The notes under the pieces: model-generated | Told to the model about the DNA's origin: nothing | The model's input: the letters and a program-made list of their open reading frames with translations, nothing else | Database searches by the model: none | Translations under genes and position numbers: made by a program | Shown: one piece after another, positions 24,759-31,811 of the stretch | Layout: each line of letters starts with the position of its first letter | How positions within the stretch are numbered: position 1 is the first letter of the stretch | Assembly (NCBI GenBank): GCA_018699415.1 | Contig: JABIQM010000160.1 | Span: 1-32,257, forward strand | From: Acidimicrobiaceae bacterium | GTDB taxonomy: Bacteria > Actinomycetota > Acidimicrobiia > Acidimicrobiales > Aldehydirespiratoraceae | Direction: 5' to 3' | Length of the DNA stretch: 32,257 bases

Positions 24759-26078
24759 ATGACTGACACAACCGGGCCACAGGACGAAATCCTCTTAACC
24801 AATATCCGGACTCCGGAGATGGAGATGGCCGAAACCGGGGGCAGCGTTGCGGACGCCGCCGACCTTCCCCTCGCGGAAATTAATCCCGCGAACCCACATT
24901 TGTTCAAGGAAGACCGCTGGGAAGACTACTTCGCCCGCCTGCGCGCCGAAGATCCCGTCCACCTCAATGAACTCGAGACATCCGGACGATACTGGTCGAT
25001 CACGAAGCACGAAGATGTGCGCGCCGTTGATGGTGACTGGAAGACATTTTCTTCTGCCCCCGGCATCACTCTCGGACTTCGCCCAAGCGCCGTGGTGGAC
25101 GAGATGAATGAACGCGTCAGCTCGTTCATCTCCATGGACCCACCCACGCATACCGAACAGCGAAAGACCGTTCGCTCCGTGTCCGCGCCCAGCAACCTGC
25201 GAAACCTCGAACCGGAGATTCGTGAGCGCACGATCAACGTTCTCGACTCCCTGCCCGAGGGCGAGACCTTCGACTGGGTTGACACTGTCTCGATCGAACT
25301 CACCACCCTCCTGCTAGCCACACTTTTCGACTTCCCACTCGAGGATCGGCGAAAGTTGACCCGCTGGTCCGACATCGTGTTTGCCGTACCCGAGCCTGGT
25401 GGTGTCGTGGAAACACAAGAACAACGCATAGGCGAACTCTTGGAGATGGTCGGCTACTTCGAAGGCCTTTGGGCGGAACGCCGCGAGAATCCTGGGTTCG
25501 ATCTCGTCTCGATGCTTGCCAACGGTGAGGCCACCAAAGACATGCCCACCATGGCCCACCTCGGCAATTTGCTCTTGCTGATCGTCGGCGGCAACGACAC
25601 CACCCGAAACACCATGTCGGGCAGCGTTTACGGCCTCAACAAATTCCCGGACGAGTACGACAAGCTTCTCGCCGATCCGAGCCTTGTCCCCCAGATGGTC
25701 CCCGAGATCATCCGCTGGCAAACGCCGCTGTCATACATGCGCCGCACCGCCACCAAGGACACAGAGATCCGCGACAAGAAGATCCTCGAAGGTGACCAAC
25801 TGTTGATGTGGTACATCTCGGCTAACCGGGACGAAGAAGTCTTCGAGAATGCCAACGCGATCGATATCGATCGCCACAACGCTGACCGACAACTCTCGTT
25901 CGGCTACGGCATCCATTTCTGTATGGGCAGCCGACTCGCAGAACTACAGCTGCGCATCTTGTGGGAAGAGGTACTCGCTCGCTTCACGCGTGTCGAGGTC
26001 CAAGAGGAGCCGGAACGCACGTTCTCGTCTTTCGTTCACGGTTACACAAATCTGCCGGTCAAAGTCACCCGCCGATAG
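24759..26078 (+). CDS. Cytochrome P450, CYP153-like (copy B)
   Basis: This 439-residue P450 aligns residue for residue with the one at 8666-9985: the I-helix GGNDTT (277-282), ExxR (Glu316-Arg319) and heme Cys388 in FGYGIHFCMG fall at the same numbers. The copies diverge mainly in residues 1-35 and 107-121, the latter near the B-C loop that shapes substrate access in P450s, so substrate preference may differ. Terminal hydroxylation of medium-chain alkanes or fatty acids is expected if the CYP153 relationship holds. ATG is supported by GGAG eight bases upstream. It is flanked by minus-strand genes on both sides and so forms its own transcription unit, likely controlled by the inverted repeat upstream. 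No redox partner gene is nearby. Confidence 0.93.
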   Translation: MTDTTGPQDEILLTNIRTPEMEMAETGGSVADAADLPLAEINPANPHLFKEDRWEDYFARLRAEDPVHLNELETSGRYWSITKHEDVRAVDGDWKTFSSAPGITLGLRPSAVVDEMNERVSSFISMDPPTHTEQRKTVRSVSAPSNLRNLEPEIRERTINVLDSLPEGETFDWVDTVSIELTTLLLATLFDFPLEDRRKLTRWSDIVFAVPEPGGVVETQEQRIGELLEMVGYFEGLWAERRENPGFDLVSMLANGEATKDMPTMAHLGNLLLLIVGGNDTTRNTMSGSVYGLNKFPDEYDKLLADPSLVPQMVPEIIRWQTPLSYMRRTATKDTEIRDKKILEGDQLLMWYISANRDEEVFENANAIDIDRHNADRQLSFGYGIHFCMGSRLAELQLRILWEEVLARFTRVEVQEEPERTFSSFVHGYTNLPVKVTRR

Positions 26079-26117
26079 CCCGCCGCGTGCCCATGATCGA
26101 CTAGCGCGTAGTGATGC

Positions 26118-27290
26118 TTACGTAACCATGTGGACTTCACGCGGGTAGGTGGTCAGACACTCGACACCGTTGGAGGTGACGAGCGTCGTCTCGCTCATCT
26201 CCATACCCCAATCGTCCAGCCACATTCCCAACATCACGTGAATGGTCATGTTTTCCTGCAGCACCGTGGTTTCACCCGGTCGCAGACTGACCGTGTGTTC
26301 TCCCCAGTCGGGCCCATACCCGACACCGATGCCATAGCCGATGCGGCTCTCCTTGGTGAGTCCGTATTGGTCAAGCACGTCCTGCCAGGCGCGATGAACA
26401 TCGTGGGCGATCGCACCAGGTTTCATCGCCTCGAGGACCGCCTCAAGGCCTTCGACGACTGCGTTGGCAGTGTCGAACAGGCGCTGGGGACCCGCGCCCA
26501 ACTGCACGGTTCGAGCGAGCCCTGCGTTATAGCGCTTACGTGTGCCGCCGAACTCGAGAGCGACGGTCTGGCCCACCACAAATTTCTCGTCGGTCCACAT
26601 CGGATGAGCCGTCGTTGCTGCCTCACCCGCAAGGATCAAGGGTGACAGCGCAGTCAGATCTCCACCGAAGTCTTCATTGCCGCCGACCTGCTTCGCTACG
26701 ACTGCCGCCATGAGGTCGCATTGACGCACGCCTGGAGCGATCGTCTCATAGGCCACTGTCATCGCTCCCTCGACGAGGCGCGCGGCCTGTCGCATCACCT
26801 CGACCTCGGCGTCGCTCTTGATGGTTCGGCACCAGTTCACGAGCAGATCGGCATCCTGCCAGCGAGCGCTCGGAAGCGCTGCCTGGAGCCGAGCAAACGC
26901 CTTCGGGGTGAAGAAGTACGTGTCGCTCTCGTAGCCGATGACATGACCGTCCAAACCCAACTCCGCCATCGACGCACCAATGAAGTCCATCGGGTGAATT
27001 CCCTCGCGTTGAACACAGTCCTCGGGGTAGGGACGCACCTGATCATCGGTCAGGTAGGTGGTGAACCTGGCGGCACCACCATCCATTTTGCGGCCCATCC
27101 AGATGGGCTCAGCGTCGTGTTGAACCAGCACGATCTGTGGCGTGTAGAACGACCAGGCGTCGTAGCCCGTGAGCCAGTTATGACTGTTCGGGTCAGCGAT
27201 AACTAAAGCATCGAGCCCGCGAAGATCCATCTCTGTTCGAACCTTGGCAAGCCGAGTCTCGTACTCGGACTTGGGGAATGCGGGAGGCAT
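26118..27290 (-). CDS. DoeA-like metal-free M24-fold hydrolase (second paralogue)
   Basis: This 390-residue protein is a clear relative of the DoeA protein in this window: DPNSHNWLTGYDAWSFYTPQ (33-52), WMGRKMDGGAARFTTYLTDDQ and IGYGIGVGYGPDWGEHTVSLRPGE. Metal ligands are likewise lost (Gly257 and Tyr319 where M24 peptidases have Asp and His), while Glu246 (VALEFGG) and Glu367 (MSETTLVT) persist. It is probably a metal-independent hydrolase of a cyclic amidine, guanidine or amide in the manner of ectoine hydrolase and creatinase. It differs in many first-shell positions, so its substrate may be something other than ectoine, such as hydroxyectoine or another osmolyte. ATG at 27290 overlaps the upstream PhyH stop (TGATG). 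It is the last gene of a four-gene operon. Confidence 0.88.
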   Translation of the reverse strand: MPPAFPKSEYETRLAKVRTEMDLRGLDALVIADPNSHNWLTGYDAWSFYTPQIVLVQHDAEPIWMGRKMDGGAARFTTYLTDDQVRPYPEDCVQREGIHPMDFIGASMAELGLDGHVIGYESDTYFFTPKAFARLQAALPSARWQDADLLVNWCRTIKSDAEVEVMRQAARLVEGAMTVAYETIAPGVRQCDLMAAVVAKQVGGNEDFGGDLTALSPLILAGEAATTAHPMWTDEKFVVGQTVALEFGGTRKRYNAGLARTVQLGAGPQRLFDTANAVVEGLEAVLEAMKPGAIAHDVHRAWQDVLDQYGLTKESRIGYGIGVGYGPDWGEHTVSLRPGETTVLQENMTIHVMLGMWLDDWGMEMSETTLVTSNGVECLTTYPREVHMVT

Positions 27291-28204
27291 CAGGGGTTCT
27301 CCGGTGTCGGTTCGTTATTGGTGGACAGGGTGTCTTGGTGGCGAAAGATCGAGGTGTACCCATGGGTCCAGTCCGGCGGGAGAATCATGGTCATGGCGTC
27401 ATGGTGGGCAATCCCTGGTTCGACACCCCGCACAATCTGGCCATAGTGCGAACTGTGGTAAGGCGGCGCCGTATAGGGGATGGCATCAGCCGCGCTATAG
27501 GTGATGACGAGTGCGGGCCTGTTCGTGTCGCTGTGGTTCGGAGCCGAGTAGTGCAACGTGAGTGCATGGTGCACGCTGACCGAGCCGGCAGGGCCCGTGA
27601 TCTGCACAGCTGAATCGATCATGGCGGCATCGAACTTTTCGATCCCGATTGCACCGACCCACACGCCATCGCTGTCGTAGTGGGAGTACATGGGGCCTTT
27701 GTGGCTGCCCGGAACCACAGTGAGCGGGCCTCGTTCTGAGGTGACCTCATCGAGAGCAACGACGAACTGGACCGTTCCCGCACTGGTGTGGGGGTAGAAG
27801 GCGAGGTCCTGGTGCCAGTCGACGGCCGCCCCTCCCCCAGACCACTTGAGGTTGGCGAACGCGTCTCGGAAACGAACGTTGGGCCCAAGCACGTCCGCCG
27901 CTATGTCCACCAGGACTGACTGGCGACAGAAGTCCCAGAAGACGGCATCGACATCATCGATCAGGGCCGCCCGCCGAAGCCGCGGCGAGTCACGTCGATG
28001 ACCAGCGTCAAGATCCACCAAGTGAGTCGACTCAGACATCGACCGGCTGGCTTCGATGATCGTGCCCAGCGCCGCAGTGAGCCGTTCGAGTTCGGCGTCG
28101 CCGAGCATGCCGGGAAACGCGAGATAACCCAGCTCATCCCATTGGCGGCGGCCGCTGTCACCGATGACGCGGGGTGAGGTGGAGCAGACGTCTTGCCAGC
28201 GCAT
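27290..28204 (-). CDS. PhyH-family Fe(II)/2-oxoglutarate dioxygenase
   Basis: This 304-residue protein shows His131-x-Asp133 (DWHQDLAFYP), a GPLTVVPGSHKGPMYSHY core, His218 (LTLHYSAPN) and Arg229 (RPALVITYSA). It is closer to the PhyH protein at 701-1582 (same HQD-F-x-P-H, GPxxVVPGxHxG and HxSAPN wording) than to its immediate neighbour. The start lies three bases after the stop of the preceding PhyH gene, with GGAGA about 12 bases upstream. Its stop overlaps the DoeA-like start by one base. Adjacent to a pita-bread hydrolase as at the left end of the window, it likely prepares a substrate for, or oxidises the product of, that hydrolase. Confidence 0.88.
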   Translation of the reverse strand: MRWQDVCSTSPRVIGDSGRRQWDELGYLAFPGMLGDAELERLTAALGTIIEASRSMSESTHLVDLDAGHRRDSPRLRRAALIDDVDAVFWDFCRQSVLVDIAADVLGPNVRFRDAFANLKWSGGGAAVDWHQDLAFYPHTSAGTVQFVVALDEVTSERGPLTVVPGSHKGPMYSHYDSDGVWVGAIGIEKFDAAMIDSAVQITGPAGSVSVHHALTLHYSAPNHSDTNRPALVITYSAADAIPYTAPPYHSSHYGQIVRGVEPGIAHHDAMTMILPPDWTHGYTSIFRHQDTLSTNNEPTPENP

Positions 28205-28207
28205 CTT

Positions 28208-29086
28208 CTACTCGTGTCTCCCCATCGCCATTTCGGGGCCACGGACAAGGGGGAACTTGTCGCAGATGATCGGTTCACCGATCTGAAGCGATGATTCGCA
28301 ATACGTGTCGAGCGCAGGCTTGCCGTTGTAGACAACGTCGTCCCCGACCCAGTTGACGGAAAACGCGGCACGTCGGCTGGGTAGTCGGTTCCCGGGAGCG
28401 CAGTGCAGGGTGTACGACCACCACACGAGCATGTCACCGGCCTTGAGCGGCGCGACCAGAACCTCGGAGCCATCGGTTTCGATCTGCGGCAACGGCAGCT
28501 CCGTCCTCGCGTGGCGATAGTCGGCCTCGGGGTCGTCGAAGTCGACTGCCCTATACAGCGTCTTGGCGTAATGAGAGCCGGCCAGGAACCGGAGCGCCGA
28601 CTCAACCGGGATGTCGTCGAGCGCAACCCAGCTATTGACCACTTTCACCCCATCGATCGGGTAGTACGAATGATCCTGGTGCCACGGCGTCGACGCGGTA
28701 TCGCTCCGGGCTTCCTTGATCAGGAGAAAATCATAGAACAGCACGAGTTCTGTGCTGTTGAGCAAGGACCAGACCAGGTCGGGCAGACGCGAGTCGAAAA
28801 TAAAGGATCGAAAACCCTGGACAGAGTTCCACGCACCGGAACTAAACGAGAACGATCCTTCGTCACCGTCGCGATGAACAACATCCACGTCCGTGCTCGC
28901 TCCGCCAACCGCATCAGCAATGCCAGTTTCAATCGTGGACAACCAGGAATCATCAAATGCTCTACGGAGGCATACAACTCCGTCACCGTTCAATGCCTTC
29001 GCGGCGTCAGACGGCACCATGTCGGAGGAATCAAGAGTGAATGAGCAGACTTGTCCCAACACGGGTTTCTGCAAGGCAGGGGGCAC
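28208..29086 (-). CDS. PhyH-family Fe(II)/2-oxoglutarate dioxygenase
   Basis: This 292-residue protein carries DGVVCLRRAF near the N-terminus, His136-x-Asp138 (WHQDHSYYP), His228 (YTLHCAPGN) and Arg239 (RRAAFSVNWVGDD). It resembles the PhyH protein at 6249-7091. The start is uncertain. GTG at 29086 gives operon-like spacing to the upstream stop (23 bases) with GAGG about 14 bases before it. ATG at 29020 gives an N-terminal length closer to relatives but no visible ribosome binding site. It is the second gene of the operon and is followed after three bases by another PhyH gene. Two different dioxygenases in one operon suggest two successive oxidations. Confidence 0.86.
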   Translation of the reverse strand: MPPALQKPVLGQVCSFTLDSSDMVPSDAAKALNGDGVVCLRRAFDDSWLSTIETGIADAVGGASTDVDVVHRDGDEGSFSFSSGAWNSVQGFRSFIFDSRLPDLVWSLLNSTELVLFYDFLLIKEARSDTASTPWHQDHSYYPIDGVKVVNSWVALDDIPVESALRFLAGSHYAKTLYRAVDFDDPEADYRHARTELPLPQIETDGSEVLVAPLKAGDMLVWWSYTLHCAPGNRLPSRRAAFSVNWVGDDVVYNGKPALDTYCESSLQIGEPIICDKFPLVRGPEMAMGRHE

Positions 29087-29109
29087 GCCCGGACTGTAGT
29101 CCTCGTTGG

Positions 29110-30129
29110 CTACTCGGCAAGCTCTTGCTGGTAGGCAAATATTGCCGGGGTGCCTCCGGTATGGACAACGACAATCGTGGCGGCAGTCTCGGTCGCACGT
29201 GCCACAGCGGCCGCCATTACTTTGCCGGTGTACACCGGATCCATCAGGAGAGACTCATATTTGGCTGCTAGCGATATCGCATCCCGCGTCCCGTTGCTGA
29301 GGAGGCCATATCCCGGAGCGAGGAAGGCATCGGTAAGCACGATGTCGTCCGCCGTTACCGGATTGTCGACTTCGAGCAGTTCGGCGATTTCGTGGACTCG
29401 AGTAAGGATTCGCTCCCGTTGTTGTAGCGCATCTCGACGCACACAAACGCCAGTGACAACGGCCGGGCAACCCAGCCATCGAAGACCGAAAAGCAAACCG
29501 GCGTGAGTGTGCCCGCTGCCCGATGCAACCACTACTTCGTCAAAGACAGGCGCCCCCGACTGCACCTGCTGCACGAGCTCCTCGGCCGCGACCACATAAC
29601 CGAGGGCGCCCAGAGGGGCATGCCCCGGGGCGAGATGAATGACATAGGGCGTGTGTCCATCGTTTCGCAGCTCCCCCGCAATTGCTTCGAGCTGTCGATC
29701 GGCTCCCGCTTCATCTTCACCGTCGGGGTACTCGTGGATGGTTGCACCCAGTAGGTGGTCGAGAAGGACGTTGCCTGACGTGGCATAGAGATCATCGTCA
29801 CGCTCCACGCGTCGCTCAAGCTGAACATGGCTCTGCATCCCGAACCGATTCCCCGCGGCGATCGCCGATCGAACAAAGTTGGATTGGACGGCTCCAGTGA
29901 TCAGCAACGCGTCCGCCTGGCGCGACCGCGCGTCGCCGAGATAAAATTCGAGCTGCCGGATCTTGTTGCCACCCATCGCTAGGCCAGTGCAGTCGTCTCG
30001 CTTCACGAGCATCTGCGCGCCGCCCACGTATCTCGTGAGATTGGCCATCGGCTCCAACGGTGTGGGCAGGTGAGCGAGTGCTACGCGCGGCAACTGCTCG
30101 AGTTTGGCTGGCAGTCTTGGCGGCGGCAT
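29110..30129 (-). CDS. ACC deaminase / D-cysteine desulfhydrase family PLP enzyme
   Basis: This 339-residue fold-type II PLP enzyme shows LVKRDDCTGLAMGGNKIRQLEF with Schiff-base Lys56 in the GGNK motif, GAVQSNFVRS (79-88) for the substrate carboxylate and cofactor, ASGSGHTHAGLLFG for phosphate binding and HTGGTPAIFAY at the end. Members deaminate 1-aminocyclopropane-1-carboxylate or eliminate from D-cysteine, 3-chloro-D-alanine or related beta-substituted amino acids. The usual QSNH/QSNQ is QSNF here, which could alter specificity. AAGGA lies eight bases before the ATG. It is the first gene of the four-gene operon with two PhyH enzymes and a DoeA-like hydrolase, so its substrate is probably the amino acid released by them. 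Confidence 0.87.
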   Translation of the reverse strand: MPPPRLPAKLEQLPRVALAHLPTPLEPMANLTRYVGGAQMLVKRDDCTGLAMGGNKIRQLEFYLGDARSRQADALLITGAVQSNFVRSAIAAGNRFGMQSHVQLERRVERDDDLYATSGNVLLDHLLGATIHEYPDGEDEAGADRQLEAIAGELRNDGHTPYVIHLAPGHAPLGALGYVVAAEELVQQVQSGAPVFDEVVVASGSGHTHAGLLFGLRWLGCPAVVTGVCVRRDALQQRERILTRVHEIAELLEVDNPVTADDIVLTDAFLAPGYGLLSNGTRDAISLAAKYESLLMDPVYTGKVMAAAVARATETAATIVVVHTGGTPAIFAYQQELAE

Positions 30130-30229
30130 CGGTCCATCCTTTCAGATCTATGCCATCGTCGGTAATACACACCTGACCCATACGACCCACTCGAGAATCC
30201 GACAGCACCCTGGATTACGCTCAACACTG

Positions 30230-30277
30230 AACTCACATCTAAACTGAGTTGACCGAGTCCGCTGGCTGGGGCATAGC
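30230..30277 (+). promoter_or_regulatory. Inverted repeat and weak promoter candidate before the VOC gene
   Basis: A perfect inverted repeat AACTCA (30230-30235) / TGAGTT (30245-30250) overlaps TTGACC (30249-30254), which is followed after 17 bases by CATAGC (30272-30277), a poor -10 match. AGGAG precedes the VOC ATG at 30290 with good spacing. The remaining 160-bp divergent region up to 30129 shows nothing else that I recognise. Confidence 0.3.
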
Positions 30278-30289
30278 GAAGGAGCTCTC

Positions 30290-30820
30290 ATGAATGTCCG
30301 CTGGTCGCACTGTGTCCTCAAGGTGCGAGATCTTGATGCCATGGTGACGTTCTATTGTGACGCGCTTGGTTTCGTGGTGGCCGATCGCGGTTCGATCGGG
30401 CCCGACCAAGACCTCGCCTTCCTGAGTGGCAACTCCAGCGACCACCACCAACTTGGCCTACTCGAAGGACGCAGCAACGACGACACCACCAGCCTTGATC
30501 ACAATGCGTTTCGAGTCGACTCGGTCGAGGATGTGCAGGGCATGGTCGAGTGGGTCAACGCCGACGACCGAATTGGTGACGGGTTTCCCGTCACCCATGG
30601 CAACGCGGTGTCGGTGTATTTCAAGGACCCAGAGGGCAACGGCATCGAGATCTTCTGCGATACACCATGGCACGTGCCCCAGCCCCAGCTACAAGGATGG
30701 GATCCATCGAAAAGCGCTGAGGAGGTGCTTGCCTGCGTCGAGGCGCAATTTGCGAATGAGCCGGGCTTCGCCCCGATGGCGCAGTACCGGTTCACTCAAG
30801 CCAAAGCGTTCGGCGAATAG
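30290..30820 (+). CDS. VOC-family protein (catechol 2,3-dioxygenase-like / glyoxalase fold)
   Basis: This 176-residue protein has two beta-alpha-beta-beta-beta modules. Metal ligands are visible as His7 (RWSHCVLKVRD), His71 (SLDHNAFRV) and Glu120 (GNGIEIFCDTPWH), the facial triad of extradiol dioxygenases and related VOC enzymes. A tail of about 45 residues with no known motif follows the second module. Single-domain proteins of this type are often annotated as biphenyl-2,3-diol dioxygenases, but fosfomycin-resistance and glyoxalase-type functions are equally possible. It is divergent from the four-gene operon and followed after 58 bases by the haloalkane dehalogenase gene. Confidence 0.85.
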   Translation: MNVRWSHCVLKVRDLDAMVTFYCDALGFVVADRGSIGPDQDLAFLSGNSSDHHQLGLLEGRSNDDTTSLDHNAFRVDSVEDVQGMVEWVNADDRIGDGFPVTHGNAVSVYFKDPEGNGIEIFCDTPWHVPQPQLQGWDPSKSAEEVLACVEAQFANEPGFAPMAQYRFTQAKAFGE

Positions 30821-30878
30821 CCGCTAACCGGGTGCACATCGGTTGGACTCAATGGGGCGACACGGTCAGACTCCTCTC

Positions 30879-31751
30879 ATGAGCACGACACCGCTGAGCA
30901 AGCAGTACAAGACCGTCAACGGCAAGCAGATGGCGTACCACGATGTAGGTACGGGTGACACCGTGCTGTTCCTACACGGCAATCCCACATCGTCGTACCT
31001 CTGGCGTGACATCGTGCCCCACGTGTCTGACCAAGCTCGGTGCGTGGTACCCGACCTGGTCGGACAAGGCGACTCTGACAAGCTCGACGACACCGGCCCA
31101 GACTCCTACACCTTCGTTGAGCACCGCGAGTATCTCGATGGCCTACTCGACCAGCTCGATCTCGGCGACAGGGTCACACTCGTCATCCATGACTGGGGTT
31201 CCGCGCTCGGCTTCGACTGGGCCAACCGGCATCGCGATCGTGTCAAGGGGATCTGCTACATGGAGGCGATCGTTCGACCAATGAGCTGGGACGAGTGGCC
31301 CGAGCGCGCGACCCCGGTCTTTCAGGCCATGCGGTCTGAGGCGGGTGAGGAGATGGTCCTTACGAAAAACATCTTCGTCGAGCTGATCCTGCCGAACTCT
31401 ATGATTCGCGAGCTGAGCGAGAAGGAAATGGACGAGTACCGTCGAGCCTTCGTCAACGAGGGCGAAGACCGTCGTCCGACACTCACCTGGCCTCGCCAGA
31501 TTCCCCTCGCCGGTGAACCAGCCGACGTCGTCGAGATCGTGCAGTCGTACGCCGACTGGCTGTCCACCTCAGAGCTACCGAAGCTTTTCATCAACGCCGA
31601 GCCCGGCTCGATCCTCATCGGCCCCCAGCGCGGGTTCTGCCGCGCCTGGCCGAACCAAACAGAGATCACCGTCGCCGGCCGACATTTCATCCAGGAAGAC
31701 AGTGCCGACGAAATCGGCGAAGCGCTCGCTGAGTGGCTGCCAGCGTCGTAG
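30879..31751 (+). CDS. Haloalkane dehalogenase, LinB-like
   Basis: This 290-residue alpha/beta-hydrolase carries the complete catalytic set of HLD-II haloalkane dehalogenases: nucleophile Asp105 followed by halide-binding Trp106 (VIHDWGSALGFDWA), second halide ligand Asn35 (HGNPTSSYLWR), acid Glu129 (YMEAIVRP) and base His269 (GRHFIQED). All are offset by exactly three residues from the LinB numbering I recall (108, 109, 38, 132, 272). Stretches such as RRPTLTWPRQIP, KLFINAEPG and WPNQTEITVAG also match LinB. The enzyme hydrolyses carbon-halogen bonds of haloalkanes to alcohols. ATG at 30879 fits family length; ATG at 30852 is an alternative. No other halo-organic genes lie next to it. Confidence 0.92.
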   Translation: MSTTPLSKQYKTVNGKQMAYHDVGTGDTVLFLHGNPTSSYLWRDIVPHVSDQARCVVPDLVGQGDSDKLDDTGPDSYTFVEHREYLDGLLDQLDLGDRVTLVIHDWGSALGFDWANRHRDRVKGICYMEAIVRPMSWDEWPERATPVFQAMRSEAGEEMVLTKNIFVELILPNSMIRELSEKEMDEYRRAFVNEGEDRRPTLTWPRQIPLAGEPADVVEIVQSYADWLSTSELPKLFINAEPGSILIGPQRGFCRAWPNQTEITVAGRHFIQEDSADEIGEALAEWLPAS

Positions 31752-31811
31752 CAACCCAGGTTGGCGGCATGACGAAGCACCCGAGGCTGCCGCGCCTCGC
31801 CGGAGATCCCG

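Noticed and set aside
8666-26078. Repeated P450 genes as evidence of a mobile element or recent segmental duplication
   Set aside because: Flanking genes differ completely and protein identity is only about 72%, so the duplication is old; no transposase or terminal repeats are present.
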